The position numbers and the translations under genes are program-made. Shown in pieces: positions 42,606 through 51,143 of a stretch of DNA of 64,000 nucleotides. Below the pieces are notes generated by a model. It made no database searches and was not told the DNA's origin. It saw nothing but the letters and a program-made list of their open reading frames with translations. How positions within the stretch are numbered: position 1 is the first letter of the stretch; every line of letters begins with the position of its first letter. The stretch is from Calidithermus chliarophilus DSM 9957 (GTDB lineage Bacteria > Deinococcota > Deinococci > Deinococcales > Thermaceae): assembly GCF_000430045.1 (NCBI RefSeq), contig NZ_KE387023.1:2168167-2232166 (forward strand), given 5' to 3'.

Positions 42606-42851
42606 TCACGGCCTGCGCCGCACCCGCTCCTTGAGCTTGGCGTGGGCGAAGCGGTCCTGGGTCTTGGGCCCCTTGCCGTGCCCGGGGTCCCACTTGTGCC
42701 CGTGCTTCTGGGGGTGGGCCTCGAGCTTTTTGCCCAGGCCCGGCTCGCCGCGCTCGTCGGGGCGGGGCTCGAGGAGGCTGTGCGCCCCGGGGCGGTTCTG
42801 GCCTTGGTCGTCGGTTTGCGGGAATTCGAAGGGGTTGGGTTGTTTAGACAT
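42606..42851 (-). CDS. Small basic hydrophilic protein
   Basis: 81 residues rich in Lys, Gly, Pro and His (QPNPFEFPQTDDQGQNRPG, then KKLEAHPQKHGHKWDPGHG and AKLKERVRRRP). The ATG at 42851 has GGGAG upstream. Low-complexity composition suggests a disordered, nucleic-acid-friendly protein. It is 89 bases upstream of the ABC-F gene and may share its transcript. The frame stays open to 43055, but that extension has no family support. No recognised family. Confidence 0.6.
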   Translation of the reverse strand: MSKQPNPFEFPQTDDQGQNRPGAHSLLEPRPDERGEPGLGKKLEAHPQKHGHKWDPGHGKGPKTQDRFAHAKLKERVRRRP

Positions 42852-43061
42852 GGGCACTCCCGTGACCCGGCTCGAGCGGCCTTCACAGGCGCTAAACCCG
42901 TGGAGGGCGGCAACGTAATGCTCGAGCTTTCGAAGTTGGAAACCTCCTTTCCCCATGACTTTCGGGGAAGGGGTTTGAGGCTTTGGGGAATTGTTTGGGG
43001 AATCGAATGATCGGGGCTCCAACAATAACGAGCTAGCGCACGGCTCACCTCCCAAGCGAAA

Positions 43062-43081
43062 CGGCAGCCCGAAGGCTGCCG
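43062..43081 (-). terminator. UUCG-loop terminator on the leftward strand
   Basis: 8-bp arms (CGGCAGCC and GGCTGCCG) close a TTCG tetraloop when read leftward, and TTTCGCTT follows. A TATACT box on the same strand at 43155-43150 would start a transcript of about 80-90 bases ending here. That transcript also holds the tiny frame ATG ATC GAC CTG GCC TGA. The 339-base gap 42852-43190 has no other gene that I can support. Confidence 0.6.
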
Positions 43082-43190
43082 ATGCAGGTTTCGGGACGGG
43101 GGGAGAGATCAGGCCAGGTCGATCATAGGAGCCGCCGAAGCGACAAAGCAGTATACACCGGCCCGCTCCTTTGCGCTATAAAGGGGCGGT

Positions 43191-43958
43191 ATGACCTCAC
43201 CCCAACGCCTGCTCGAGCGCCTCGAGGCCATCGGACGCTCGCTGGAAGCCTCCGGCCACGCCCTCGCCCTCATCGGGCTGGGCTCGGTGGGGCTCGAGCG
43301 CGACCGCCTCGACGAGCACTCCGACCTCGACTTCTTCGCCGTCGTCGAGCCGGGCCACAAGGCCCGCTACCTCGACGACCTCTCCTGGCTCAGCGGCGTC
43401 GCGCCGGTGGCTTTCCACTTCCAAAACACCGCCGACGGCTACAAGCTGCTCTACGCCGACGGGGTGTTCTGCGAGTTCGCGGTCTTCGAGCCGCAGGAGC
43501 TCGAGCAGATCCCCTTCGCGGCGGGCCAGGTCGTCTGGAGGCGGGCGGGGGTGGACGCCTCCATCGCGACGCCGGCCAGCCGGGCCGCGGGCAGCGCCCG
43601 GCCGGGGGTGGAGTGGCAACTGGGAGAGGCCCTGACCAACCTCTACGTCGGCCTCAAGCGCTACCGGCGCGGCGAGAAGCTCTCCGCGATGCGCTTCGTA
43701 CAGGGCTTCGCCCTCGACCGGGTGCTCGAGCTCGCCTCGGCGCTCGAGGCCGAGCAGCCCGCCCACCACGACCCCTTCAACAACGAGCGCCGCCTCGAGC
43801 AGCGCTTCCCGCGCTTCTCCGCCCGGCTGAGGGAGTTCGCCCAGGGCTACGACCGCACGCCCGAGTCGGCGCTGGCGCTGCTGGGCTTCCTCGAGCAGCA
43901 CTTCGCGGTCAACGCGGCCATCGCCCGCGAGATCCGGGCACTGGCCGCGCTAGGGTAG
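43191..43958 (+). CDS. Pol-beta superfamily nucleotidyltransferase domain protein
   Basis: 255 residues. The nucleotidyltransferase core is ALIGLGSVGLERDRLDEHSDLDFFAVVE: Gly-Ser, then the SDLDFF metal-binding aspartates. The C-terminal half is helical (QLGEALTNLYVGLKRYRRGEK, then ALDRVLELASALE), as in aminoglycoside-type adenylyltransferases and related enzymes. Substrate unknown. TATAAA (43177-43182) lies eight bases before the ATG. Confidence 0.85.
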   Translation: MTSPQRLLERLEAIGRSLEASGHALALIGLGSVGLERDRLDEHSDLDFFAVVEPGHKARYLDDLSWLSGVAPVAFHFQNTADGYKLLYADGVFCEFAVFEPQELEQIPFAAGQVVWRRAGVDASIATPASRAAGSARPGVEWQLGEALTNLYVGLKRYRRGEKLSAMRFVQGFALDRVLELASALEAEQPAHHDPFNNERRLEQRFPRFSARLREFAQGYDRTPESALALLGFLEQHFAVNAAIAREIRALAALG

Positions 43959-43962
43959 GCCC

Positions 43963-44061
43963 GTGCCCTTCGCGATCGTCCCCTACGAGCCGCGCTTCCT
44001 GCCCGACCTCTACCGCGTCTGCCTGCTCACCGGCGACAGCGTGGCTTACTGCTTCAGCTAA
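43963..44061 (+). pseudogene. Remnant of a GNAT acetyltransferase gene
   Basis: GTG 43963 opens 32 codons whose VPYEPRFLPDLYRVCLLTGDS stretch is the usual N-terminal helix region of a GNAT N-acetyltransferase. It ends at TAA 44059-44061. The acetyl-CoA-binding core is missing. It starts four bases after the nucleotidyltransferase stop and runs straight into antitoxin remnants. Confidence 0.7.
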
Positions 44062-44319
44062 GCCGAGCGAAGCCCTGATCGCCGAGATGCGCGGGGAGGA
44101 GGCGTGATCCTGTTCCTCGACCCCAGACGAGCCCCGAGCCCCACCGCGAGCTGCTCGAGCGGGCCGTCTTCGAGGCGGAGCAATGCGCCATTTCCACGCT
44201 CACCCTGGCCGGGGTGTTCGATGCCCTCCTGGGAGCGCGAAGGGGTTCGGTTTCTAACGTTCGATAAGCAACTGCGGGGCGTAGCCCGCTCGGTCGTGCG
44301 GCGGTACGGGGGCGGCTGA
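44060..44319 (+). pseudogene. Decayed VapBC toxin-antitoxin pair
   Basis: 44060-44107 encodes the antitoxin-like C-terminus KPSEALIAEMRGEEA and stop. A GTG overlapping that stop (GTGA) begins a PIN-domain toxin frame: VILFLDP, with the first catalytic Asp. Two frameshifts then scatter the rest: EPHRELLERAVFEAEQCAISTLTLAG in one frame and EGVRFLTFDKQLRGVA in another. Both genes are dead. The overlap is the normal VapB-VapC arrangement. Confidence 0.75.
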
Positions 44320-44370
44320 AGCGGTTCCGCTCGAGGGTATTGCGCTCGGGCGTCTGCGGCTCAGAATACC

Positions 44371-44428
44371 GGGTTCAAAAAGATGACCATCCGATCCAAA
44401 GACCTCCGGAGGCTATCTTTTTGAACCC
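44371..44428. repeat. 58-bp inverted-repeat element upstream of clpB
   Basis: 14-bp perfect arms at 44371-44384 and 44415-44428 (GGGTTCAAAAAGAT and complement) enclose a 30-base centre holding its own dyad CCTCCGGAGG. Further hairpins follow at 44482-44513 (GTCAGTCCG arms) and 44522-44554 (GTATAACC arms). The gap 44320-44647 holds these dyads and the clpB promoter, with no gene that I can support. Confidence 0.65.
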
Positions 44429-44592
44429 TAGAGCACACCCCTTCCTGACGGTCGGCGAAGTAAGCGTATCCCTTCGGCCCTGTCAGTCCGCCGCCGGACG
44501 GCGCCGGACTGACCGAATCGGGTATAACCTGCTCTAACCTGAAGCTGGTTATACTCATTCCAGCTCACCTCGAATTGTTCCGCTCATCAGAC

Positions 44593-44622
44593 TTGACAGT
44601 ATTACGCTCAAGTATCATGATA
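44593..44622 (+). promoter_or_regulatory. Probable clpB promoter
   Basis: TTGACA at 44593-44598 is followed at 17 bases by a -10-like CATGAT (44616-44621). That box lies inside the perfect palindrome TATCATGATA (44613-44622). The palindrome could be an operator or part of a stress promoter. The clpB start is 25 bases downstream. Confidence 0.5.
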
Positions 44623-44647
44623 AAACTACTGCGGTGGAGGGATCGGC

Positions 44648-47212
44648 ATGAATTTGGAGAAGTGGACCGAACAAGCGCGCCAGGCGGTGGCCCAGAGCCA
44701 GGTGCTGGCCCGGGAGATGAGCCACTCGCAGATCGACGTGCCCCACCTGGCGGCGGTGCTGCTGCGCGACTCGGCGGGGCTGCCGGCGAAGATCGTGGGC
44801 AAGGCCGGGATGAGCCCGGACGTGGCCTACCGCATCGCCCAGACCGAGTTGGGCAAGCTGCCGCGCATCAGCGGGGCCGAGGCGGGGCAGTACCTCTCGG
44901 GGAAGCTCAACGGCATCCTCACGCGGGCCGAGGCCCTGGCGGCCGAGCTCAAGGACAGCTACGTGGCGGTGGACACGCTGCTGTTGGCGCTGGCCGAGAC
45001 CGGCTTCGCGGGGCTCAACGCCGCCTCAGTTAAAGCGGCCATGCTCGAGGCCAGAGGAGGGAGGAAAGTGAACTCAGAACACGCCGAAGGGACCTACAAC
45101 GCCCTCGAACAATACGGCATCGACCTCACCAAGCAGGCCGAGGAGGGCAAGCTCGACCCGGTGATCGGGCGCGACGAGGAGATCCGGCGCGCCATCCAGA
45201 TCCTGCTGCGCCGCACCAAGAACAACCCCGTGCTCATCGGCGACCCCGGGGTGGGCAAGACCGCCATCGCCGAGGGGCTGGCCCAGCGCATCGTCAAGGG
45301 CGACGTGCCGGAGGGGCTCAAGGGCAAGCGCATCGTCAGCTTGCAGATGGGCTCGCTGCTGGCGGGGGCCAAGTACCGCGGCGAGTTCGAGGAGCGGCTC
45401 AAGGCCGTGATCCAGGAGGCGACCCAGAGCGCCGGGGAGATCATCCTGTTCATCGACGAGCTGCACACCATCGTGGGCGCGGGCAAGGCCGAGGGCGCGG
45501 TGGACGCGGGCAACATGCTCAAGCCGGCGCTGGCGCGGGGTGAGCTGCACATGATCGGCGCGACCACCCTCGACGAGTACCGCGAGATCGAGAAGGACGC
45601 CGCCCTCGAGCGCCGCTTCCAGCCGGTGTTCGTGGACGAGCCCAGCCTCGAGGAGACCGTGAGCATCCTGCGCGGCATCAAGGAGAAGTACGAGGTGCAC
45701 CACGGCGTGCGCATCACCGACTCCGCGCTCATCGCCGCCGCGCAGCTCTCGCACCGCTACATCACCGACCGCCGCCTGCCCGACAAGGCCATCGACCTCG
45801 TGGACGAGGCCGCCGCCCGGCTGCGCATGGCGCTGGAGTCGAGCCCCGAGGCCCTCGACTCGCTCGACCGCAAGAAGCTGCAGCTCGAGATCGAGCGCGA
45901 GGCGCTGAAGAAGGAGACCGACCCCGAGTCGCGCATCCGCCTGGGTGACATCGAGCGCGAGATCGCCGAGCTCACGGAGGAGATCGGCAAGCAGCGCGCC
46001 GAGTGGGAGGCCGAGCGCGAGGTGATGAACCGGCTGCGTTCGGCCCAGCAGAAGCTCGACGAGGTGCGCACGCAGATCGAGCAGGCCGAGCGGGCCTACG
46101 ACCTCAACAAGGCCGCCGAGCTGCGCTACGGCGAGCTGCCGCGGCTGGAGGCCGAGGTGCAGCAGCTCTCGCAGCAGATGCAAAGCGCGAAGTTCGCCCG
46201 CCCCGAGGTCTCGGAGGAGGACATCGCCGAGATCGTGGCCCGCTGGACCGGCATCCCGGTCTCCAAGCTGCTCGAGGGTGAGCGCGAGAAGCTGTTGCGG
46301 CTGGAGGACGAGCTGCACCAGCGGGTGGTGGGCCAGGACGAGGCCATCCGCGCGGTGGCCGACGCCATCCGCCGGGCCAGGGCCGGGCTCAGCGACCCCA
46401 AGCGCCCCATCGGCTCTTTTCTGTTCCTGGGACCAACCGGCGTGGGCAAGACCGAGCTCGCCAAGACGCTGGCGGCCACCCTCTTCGACTCCGAGGAGGC
46501 CATGGTGCGCATCGACATGACCGAGTACATGGAGAAGCACTCGGTCTCGAGGCTGGTGGGTGCCCCTCCCGGCTACGTAGGCTACGAGGAAGGCGGGCAG
46601 CTCACCGAGGCCATCCGCCGCCGCCCCTACGCCGTCATCCTCTTTGACGAGGTGGAGAAGGCCCACCCCGACGTGTTCAACATCCTCCTGCAGATCCTCG
46701 ACGACGGGCGCCTCACCGACGGGCAGGGCCGCACCGTGGACTTCCGCAACACCGCCATCATCCTCACCTCCAACATCGGCTCCCCGCTGATCCTCGAGGG
46801 CATCCAGTCGGGCCTGAGCTACGAGGGCATCCGCGAGCGGGTGATGGGCGTGCTGCAGCAGAACTTCCGCCCCGAGTTCCTCAACCGCCTCGACGAGATC
46901 GTGGTCTTCCGGCCGCTCTTGCGCGAGCAGATCGCCCAGATCGTGGAGATCCAGCTCAGGAACCTGCGGGCCCGCCTGGCCGAGAAGCGCATCGGCCTCG
47001 AGCTCTCCCCCGAGGCCATGGCTTTCCTGGCCGAGCGCGGCTACGACCCCGTGTTCGGCGCCCGCCCGCTCAAGCGGGTGATCCAGCGCGAGCTCGAGAC
47101 CCCGCTCTCGCGCAAGATCCTCTCCGGCGAGGTCGGCGACGGGGCCAACCTGTGGGTCGGCGTCGGCCCGCTGGGCCTGACCTTCGAGCCCAAGAAGGCC
47201 GTCCAGGCCTGA
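44648..47212 (+). CDS. clpB: ATP-dependent disaggregase ClpB
   Basis: An 854-residue Hsp100 chaperone that extracts proteins from aggregates with DnaK. It has the N-terminal Clp-N domain (to about 140) and then AAA-1 with Walker [14 protein letters not shown] and [13 protein letters not shown]. The coiled-coil M domain runs about 395-525. AAA-2 has [14 protein letters not shown] and [15 protein letters not shown], and the C-terminus is [21 protein letters not shown] precedes the ATG. GTG codon 141 (45068) has its own strong GGAGGGAGG site, which should give a shorter form lacking the N domain, as known for ClpB elsewhere. A terminator follows. Confidence 0.97.
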   Translation: MNLEKWTEQARQAVAQSQVLAREMSHSQIDVPHLAAVLLRDSAGLPAKIVGKAGMSPDVAYRIAQTELGKLPRISGAEAGQYLSGKLNGILTRAEALAAELKDSYVAVDTLLLALAETGFAGLNAASVKAAMLEARGGRKVNSEHAEGTYNALEQYGIDLTKQAEEGKLDPVIGRDEEIRRAIQILLRRTKNNPVLIGDPGVGKTAIAEGLAQRIVKGDVPEGLKGKRIVSLQMGSLLAGAKYRGEFEERLKAVIQEATQSAGEIILFIDELHTIVGAGKAEGAVDAGNMLKPALARGELHMIGATTLDEYREIEKDAALERRFQPVFVDEPSLEETVSILRGIKEKYEVHHGVRITDSALIAAAQLSHRYITDRRLPDKAIDLVDEAAARLRMALESSPEALDSLDRKKLQLEIEREALKKETDPESRIRLGDIEREIAELTEEIGKQRAEWEAEREVMNRLRSAQQKLDEVRTQIEQAERAYDLNKAAELRYGELPRLEAEVQQLSQQMQSAKFARPEVSEEDIAEIVARWTGIPVSKLLEGEREKLLRLEDELHQRVVGQDEAIRAVADAIRRARAGLSDPKRPIGSFLFLGPTGVGKTELAKTLAATLFDSEEAMVRIDMTEYMEKHSVSRLVGAPPGYVGYEEGGQLTEAIRRRPYAVILFDEVEKAHPDVFNILLQILDDGRLTDGQGRTVDFRNTAIILTSNIGSPLILEGIQSGLSYEGIRERVMGVLQQNFRPEFLNRLDEIVVFRPLLREQIAQIVEIQLRNLRARLAEKRIGLELSPEAMAFLAERGYDPVFGARPLKRVIQRELETPLSRKILSGEVGDGANLWVGVGPLGLTFEPKKAVQA

Positions 47213-47227
47213 GCCCGGACCCACCCG

Positions 47228-47253
47228 GACCCCGCCCGCGCGGCGGGGTCTTT
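47228..47253 (+). terminator. Terminator after clpB
   Basis: 9-bp arms at 47228-47236 and 47242-47250 (GACCCCGCC and complement), five-base loop, then TTT. Confidence 0.7.
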
Positions 47254-47327
47254 CCCGTGGTCTTGCTAAGCTTCGCCCGGATGAAGTATGGTGAACCTGG
47301 TCAAAAAAACCTGGCTGTGGAGGTTGT

Positions 47328-48230
47328 ATGAGACGGCTGTGGATCGGCTTTTTCGGCGTGTTGCTGGCGGCGTGTTCCAATGCTCCCCAATCTTCGGAGG
47401 TCGGGGCCCAGGCCCTGCGGCCCGCGGGGAGCCCGGACGTGGCGATCTTCGTGGTCTCGGGGCGGTGCGGGGTGGGCACGTGCAGCGCGCCCGAGCAGAA
47501 CTGGGACTACCTGGGCCCCCAGGGCACCGGGCAGGCCGTCGCCCAGGCCTTCCAGGCGCTGGGCTACAGCACGCAGGTCTACAGCTACTCGGCGCACCTG
47601 CGCAGCCACTACTCCAGCATCTCCCGCAAGACCGAGCCGGGTTTCCTCGAGCTCGAGGCGCAGTTCAAGGCGGTGCTGCAGAACTGGGTCAACGGCTTCT
47701 CCAACCCCACCCGCATCGTCCTGGTGGGCCACTCCCACGGCACCAACTGGACGCACAACCTCACCCGGATCTACAGCGCCGTGCGCTTCGCCTACGTCAT
47801 CGACCTCGACGGCATCTGCTACTTGTGGGAGGACGACAACGCGCCCTACTTCCGCGACTACTACGCCCAAAACGGCAACCCCTGGGGCGTGGACATCTCC
47901 GACAGTTGCGACGCCATCCCCGTCAAGCGCTGGTACGGCACGAGCTACTACAACGCCAAGGACGTGGCCTTCGCCAACACCACCTACAACCTCGAGGTGC
48001 AGAGCAAGCGGGTTTTCCTGCGCCGCGAAGGCCAGCAGAACGGCGACGTCGAGCCCCAGGGCGAGACCAACTTCGCCTACGACTACACCGCCAACCGCCG
48101 CACCAACGGCAGCACCACCGGCATCTACACGTACGTGAGCTCGAGCGAGGGCCATAACCAGGTGGACGAGCCCGGCAGCCAGGCGGTGGCCTGGGTCAAG
48201 AGCCAGATCCAGCGGCTGGGCCTGCCCTGA
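47328..48230 (+). CDS. Lipoprotein with an alpha/beta-hydrolase GHSHG motif
   Basis: 300 residues. Lipoprotein signal with lipobox LLAAC near residue 16. The exported domain has VLVGHSHGTNWTHNL, a nucleophile elbow of the G-x-S-x-G type, after VAIFVVSGRCGVGTC. Likely Asp and His partners are VIDLDGICY and EGHNQVDEPG. It looks like an exported lipase or esterase, but no subfamily is evident. GGAGG precedes the ATG. It is followed by two hairpins shared with the convergent fusion gene. Confidence 0.8.
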   Translation: MRRLWIGFFGVLLAACSNAPQSSEVGAQALRPAGSPDVAIFVVSGRCGVGTCSAPEQNWDYLGPQGTGQAVAQAFQALGYSTQVYSYSAHLRSHYSSISRKTEPGFLELEAQFKAVLQNWVNGFSNPTRIVLVGHSHGTNWTHNLTRIYSAVRFAYVIDLDGICYLWEDDNAPYFRDYYAQNGNPWGVDISDSCDAIPVKRWYGTSYYNAKDVAFANTTYNLEVQSKRVFLRREGQQNGDVEPQGETNFAYDYTANRRTNGSTTGIYTYVSSSEGHNQVDEPGSQAVAWVKSQIQRLGLP

Positions 48231-48270
48231 ACGGTTCCCACGAACAACCGCCGGGATCGGCGGGTGTTTA

Positions 48271-48299
48271 CCCCGCACGGCCGGGGCGACCGTGCGGGG
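48271..48299. terminator. Bidirectional hairpin between convergent genes
   Basis: 10-bp arms at 48271-48280 and 48290-48299 (CCCCGCACGG and complement). A smaller dyad CCGCC/GGCGG precedes it at about 48250-48264, followed by TGTTTA. It serves the lipoprotein gene and, on the other strand, the IclR-synthetase gene. Confidence 0.65.
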
Positions 48300-48313
48300 T
48301 GTTCGGGGGAGCC

Positions 48314-50950
48314 CTACTCCTCGAGGGTGCTCAGGTCGCCGGGGTCGCGCCCGAGCTCCTGGGCCTTGAGCAAGCGGCGCATGATCTTGCCCGAGCGGGT
48401 CTTGGGCAGCTTGTCCAGCACCACCACGGCGGCGGGGGTGGCGATGGGGCCGAGCTGGTGGCGCACGTGCTGGGTGATGTCGGCCTCGAGGCCCTCCCGC
48501 TTCTCCTGCCCGGCCCGCAGCACCACGAAGGCCTTGATGTTCTCGCCCTTGATGGGGTCGGGCACCCCGATCACGGCGGCCTCGGCCACGGCGGGGTGGG
48601 AGACCAGGGCGCTCTCCACGTCGGCGGTGCCGATGCGGTGCCCGGCCACGTTGAGCACGTCGTCGCTGCGGCCCAGCACCGTGAAGTAGCCCTCGGCGTC
48701 GCGGCTGGCGACGTCCCCGGCGGCGTAGAGCTTGCCGGGGAGCTCGAGCCAGTACTGCTCGTAGCGGGCGTGGTTGCCCCAGACGGTACGCATCATGTGA
48801 GGGAAGGGCCGCTTGAGCGCCAGCAGCCCGCCGGCGCCGGGGGGCACCTCCTGGCCCTCCACGTTGACCACCACGGCCTCGACGCCCGGCAGGGCCACCC
48901 CCACCGCGCCCGGCTTGGCCTCGAGCTGCAGCGGGGTGCCCAGCGTGGGGCCGCCGAGCTCGGTCTGCCACCAGTTGTCGGCCACGAAGCCGCGCCGCCC
49001 GCCCTCGGCCAGGTGCTCGTAGGCCCACAGCCAGGCCTCGGGGTTGAGCGGCTCGCCCGCCACCCCGATCAGGCGCAGCGAGGAGAGGTCGTGCTGCTGG
49101 GGCCACTGCGGGCCGTACTTCATGAACATCCGCACCGCGGTGGGCGCGGTGAACATCACGCCCACCCGCTCCTGCTCCACGACCTTCCAGACCGCGCCGG
49201 GGTCGGGGTAGTCGAGCTTGTCCTCGCGCAATACGGTGGTGAGCCCTTCCAGCAGCGGGGCGTAGAGCCCGTAGGCGTGCCCCACGATCCAGGAGAGGTC
49301 GGCGGTGGTCCAGAAGGTCTCGCCGTCCTTGAGGTCGTAGAGGGCGCGCAGGTGGTAGGTGGTGCCCGCCATGAAGCCGCCGTGGGTGTGGACGACCCCC
49401 TTGGGCTTGCCCGTCGAGCCGGAGGTGTAGAGGATGAAGAGGGGGTGCTCGGCCGCGACCGGCTCGGCGGGGGTGTCGGGGCGCTGGCGCTCGAGCAGCT
49501 CCCACAGCTCCAGCGGGTGCCGCTCCCCGCCCCGCGAGTGCCACAGCACCGGGAGGTCTAAGCCCTCGGTGGCGGCCTCCACCAGCGCCGCCAGGGGCAG
49601 GGCCCGCCCCGACTGGTACAGGCGGTCGGCGGCCACCAGCAGCCGGGCCTGGGTGCCTTGCAGGCGCTCGCGCAGGGCGCTGCTGCCCAGCCCGGCGGGG
49701 ATGGCGGCGTGGATGGCGCCGATGCGGGCGCAGGCCAGCAGCGTGAGGGCGGCCTCGAGGCCGCTGGGCAGGTACACCGCCACCCGGTCGCCCGCCCCCA
49801 CCCCCAGCCCTCTGAGCACCCCCGCCAGCCGGGCCACCCGGTCGAGCAGCTCGCGGTAGGTCAGGCGGTGCACCTGGGCGTCGCCGCCGTGGGCGATGAG
49901 GGCGAGTTGGTTGCGCCGCGGGCCCTGGGCGTGGCGGTCGAGGGCGTTGTAGGCGGCGTTGGTCTGGCCGCCGACGAACCAGCCGGCCTCACCCCGCACG
50001 CGGTCGAAGGGGCGGAACCAGTGGAAGCGCTCGGCCCACCCCCGCCAGAAGCCCTCGGGGTCGGCCAGGGAGCGGCGGTACTCCTCGGGGTAGTCCTGGA
50101 GGTTGGCGGCCTGCCGCAGGGGCTCAGGGGCCTCGAGCCGGTCGGCGTTGCGGCGGGAAGGGGGCTCGAGGGCCGGGCTGGGGCGGGCGGAATGGGTCGG
50201 CGTGGGGCTCTCGCCGGGCAGGTGCCCGGAGGCGGCGCGGGCCACCTCGCGCACCGCGTGCACCAGGCGGGTGAAGGCGTAGGGGAAGCGGCGGGAGGGC
50301 ACCACCACGCCGAAAGCCCCGATCACCCGCCCCTCCGGGCCGAACACCGGCGCGGCCACCGCCGAGATGCCCTCGGCAAACTCCTCGAGCTCGACCGCGA
50401 AGCCCATCTGCCGCACCCGGTCGAGCTCGTCCTGCAGCGCCATCGGCTCGGTGAGGGTGTTGGGGGTGTAGGCCCGCAGTTGGTCCGGCGGCGCGGTGTC
50501 GAGGTGGGCCAGCACCGCCTTGCCCAGCGCCAGCGCGTGCAGCGCTTCGGTGCTGTCGCCCTCGAGCCCCGGCGGCTTGGGCTGCCCCTGCCGCCCCCGG
50601 CTCTGCAGGCGCAGCCGGCCCTCGCGGGTCAGGAGGGCGAGGTAGGTGCGCTCGCGGGTGCGCAGGTAGAGCTCCTCGAGCGCGTCGTGCAGGCGCTCGA
50701 GGGCGTTTCCCTCCCCCCGCCCCTGGCCGCTGACGGGGGAGAGGGCGTCCTGGCTGACGCGGTAGGTGGTGCCCACGCGCTCGGCGAAGCCCTCAGCCAC
50801 CAGGCTCGCCAGCAGGGCGTAGGCGGTGGAGAGGCTCTTGCCCAGGAGGCGGGCCACCTGGGCGGCCTCGAGGCCCTCCGGGTGCGCGAGGAGGTAAGCC
50901 AGCACCCGCAGGGCGGCCTGTACGGTGGTGAGCTTGCGGCTTTGGGCCAT
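48314..50950 (-). CDS. Fusion of an IclR-type regulator to an acetyl-CoA synthetase
   Basis: 878 residues in one uninterrupted frame. Residues about 5-70 are an IclR winged helix-turn-helix (AALRVLAYLLAHPEGLEAA, STAYALLASLVAEGFAERV). Residues about 80-245 are the IclR effector domain (GISAVAAPVFGPEGRVIGAFG). After a Pro-rich linker, residues about 285-878 are an AMP-forming acetyl-CoA synthetase. Its landmarks are [29 protein letters not shown], the hinge YFTVLGRSDDVLNV and the acetylation-site motif [12 protein letters not shown]. Both halves look intact. It is divergent from a standard acs. An enzyme joined to a DNA-binding domain could sense acetate or acetyl-adenylate and set transcription directly. 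That is inference. A promoter and a palindrome lie upstream. Confidence 0.9.
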   Translation of the reverse strand: MAQSRKLTTVQAALRVLAYLLAHPEGLEAAQVARLLGKSLSTAYALLASLVAEGFAERVGTTYRVSQDALSPVSGQGRGEGNALERLHDALEELYLRTRERTYLALLTREGRLRLQSRGRQGQPKPPGLEGDSTEALHALALGKAVLAHLDTAPPDQLRAYTPNTLTEPMALQDELDRVRQMGFAVELEEFAEGISAVAAPVFGPEGRVIGAFGVVVPSRRFPYAFTRLVHAVREVARAASGHLPGESPTPTHSARPSPALEPPSRRNADRLEAPEPLRQAANLQDYPEEYRRSLADPEGFWRGWAERFHWFRPFDRVRGEAGWFVGGQTNAAYNALDRHAQGPRRNQLALIAHGGDAQVHRLTYRELLDRVARLAGVLRGLGVGAGDRVAVYLPSGLEAALTLLACARIGAIHAAIPAGLGSSALRERLQGTQARLLVAADRLYQSGRALPLAALVEAATEGLDLPVLWHSRGGERHPLELWELLERQRPDTPAEPVAAEHPLFILYTSGSTGKPKGVVHTHGGFMAGTTYHLRALYDLKDGETFWTTADLSWIVGHAYGLYAPLLEGLTTVLREDKLDYPDPGAVWKVVEQERVGVMFTAPTAVRMFMKYGPQWPQQHDLSSLRLIGVAGEPLNPEAWLWAYEHLAEGGRRGFVADNWWQTELGGPTLGTPLQLEAKPGAVGVALPGVEAVVVNVEGQEVPPGAGGLLALKRPFPHMMRTVWGNHARYEQYWLELPGKLYAAGDVASRDAEGYFTVLGRSDDVLNVAGHRIGTADVESALVSHPAVAEAAVIGVPDPIKGENIKAFVVLRAGQEKREGLEADITQHVRHQLGPIATPAAVVVLDKLPKTRSGKIMRRLLKAQELGRDPGDLSTLEE

Positions 50951-50985
50951 CGGGGAAAACCTTCCTGCGCCTCGAGAAGCGGTTT

Positions 50986-51049
50986 GGGCCCATGATGGGC
51001 CCGCCCAGGGGGGCTGTCAAGAAATCCTCTCATTTGCACATGGCGCAAA
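50986..51049. promoter_or_regulatory. Divergent control region of the IclR-synthetase fusion and acs
   Basis: Leftward: TTGACA (51020-51015), 17-base spacer, CATCAT (50997-50992). A palindrome of 8-bp arms (GGGCCCAT at 50986-50993, ATGGGCCC at 50995-51002) covers the -10, as an autorepression operator would. A second dyad TTTGC...GCAAA (51033-51049) lies between the two promoters. Rightward: TTGACC (51062-51067) with CATACC at 51084-51089 is the likely acs promoter. Confidence 0.55.
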
Positions 51050-51143
51050 ACCCGGGGGTTCTTGACCGGGGAGCGGCCCCGGGCATACCCTGACCCCATC
51101 GCTTCAGGCCCTGCTGCTGTTTCCTGCCTTTGGAGGCCCTGCC

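Noticed and set aside
42852-43055. N-terminal extension of the 81-residue protein to 43055
   Set aside because: The extension shows no conserved pattern and crosses a likely leader region, whereas ATG 42851 has a good GGGAG site.
44369-44430. A tRNA gene suggested by GGTTCAAA
   Set aside because: The bases form arms of a simple inverted repeat. No acceptor, D or anticodon stems can be drawn around them.
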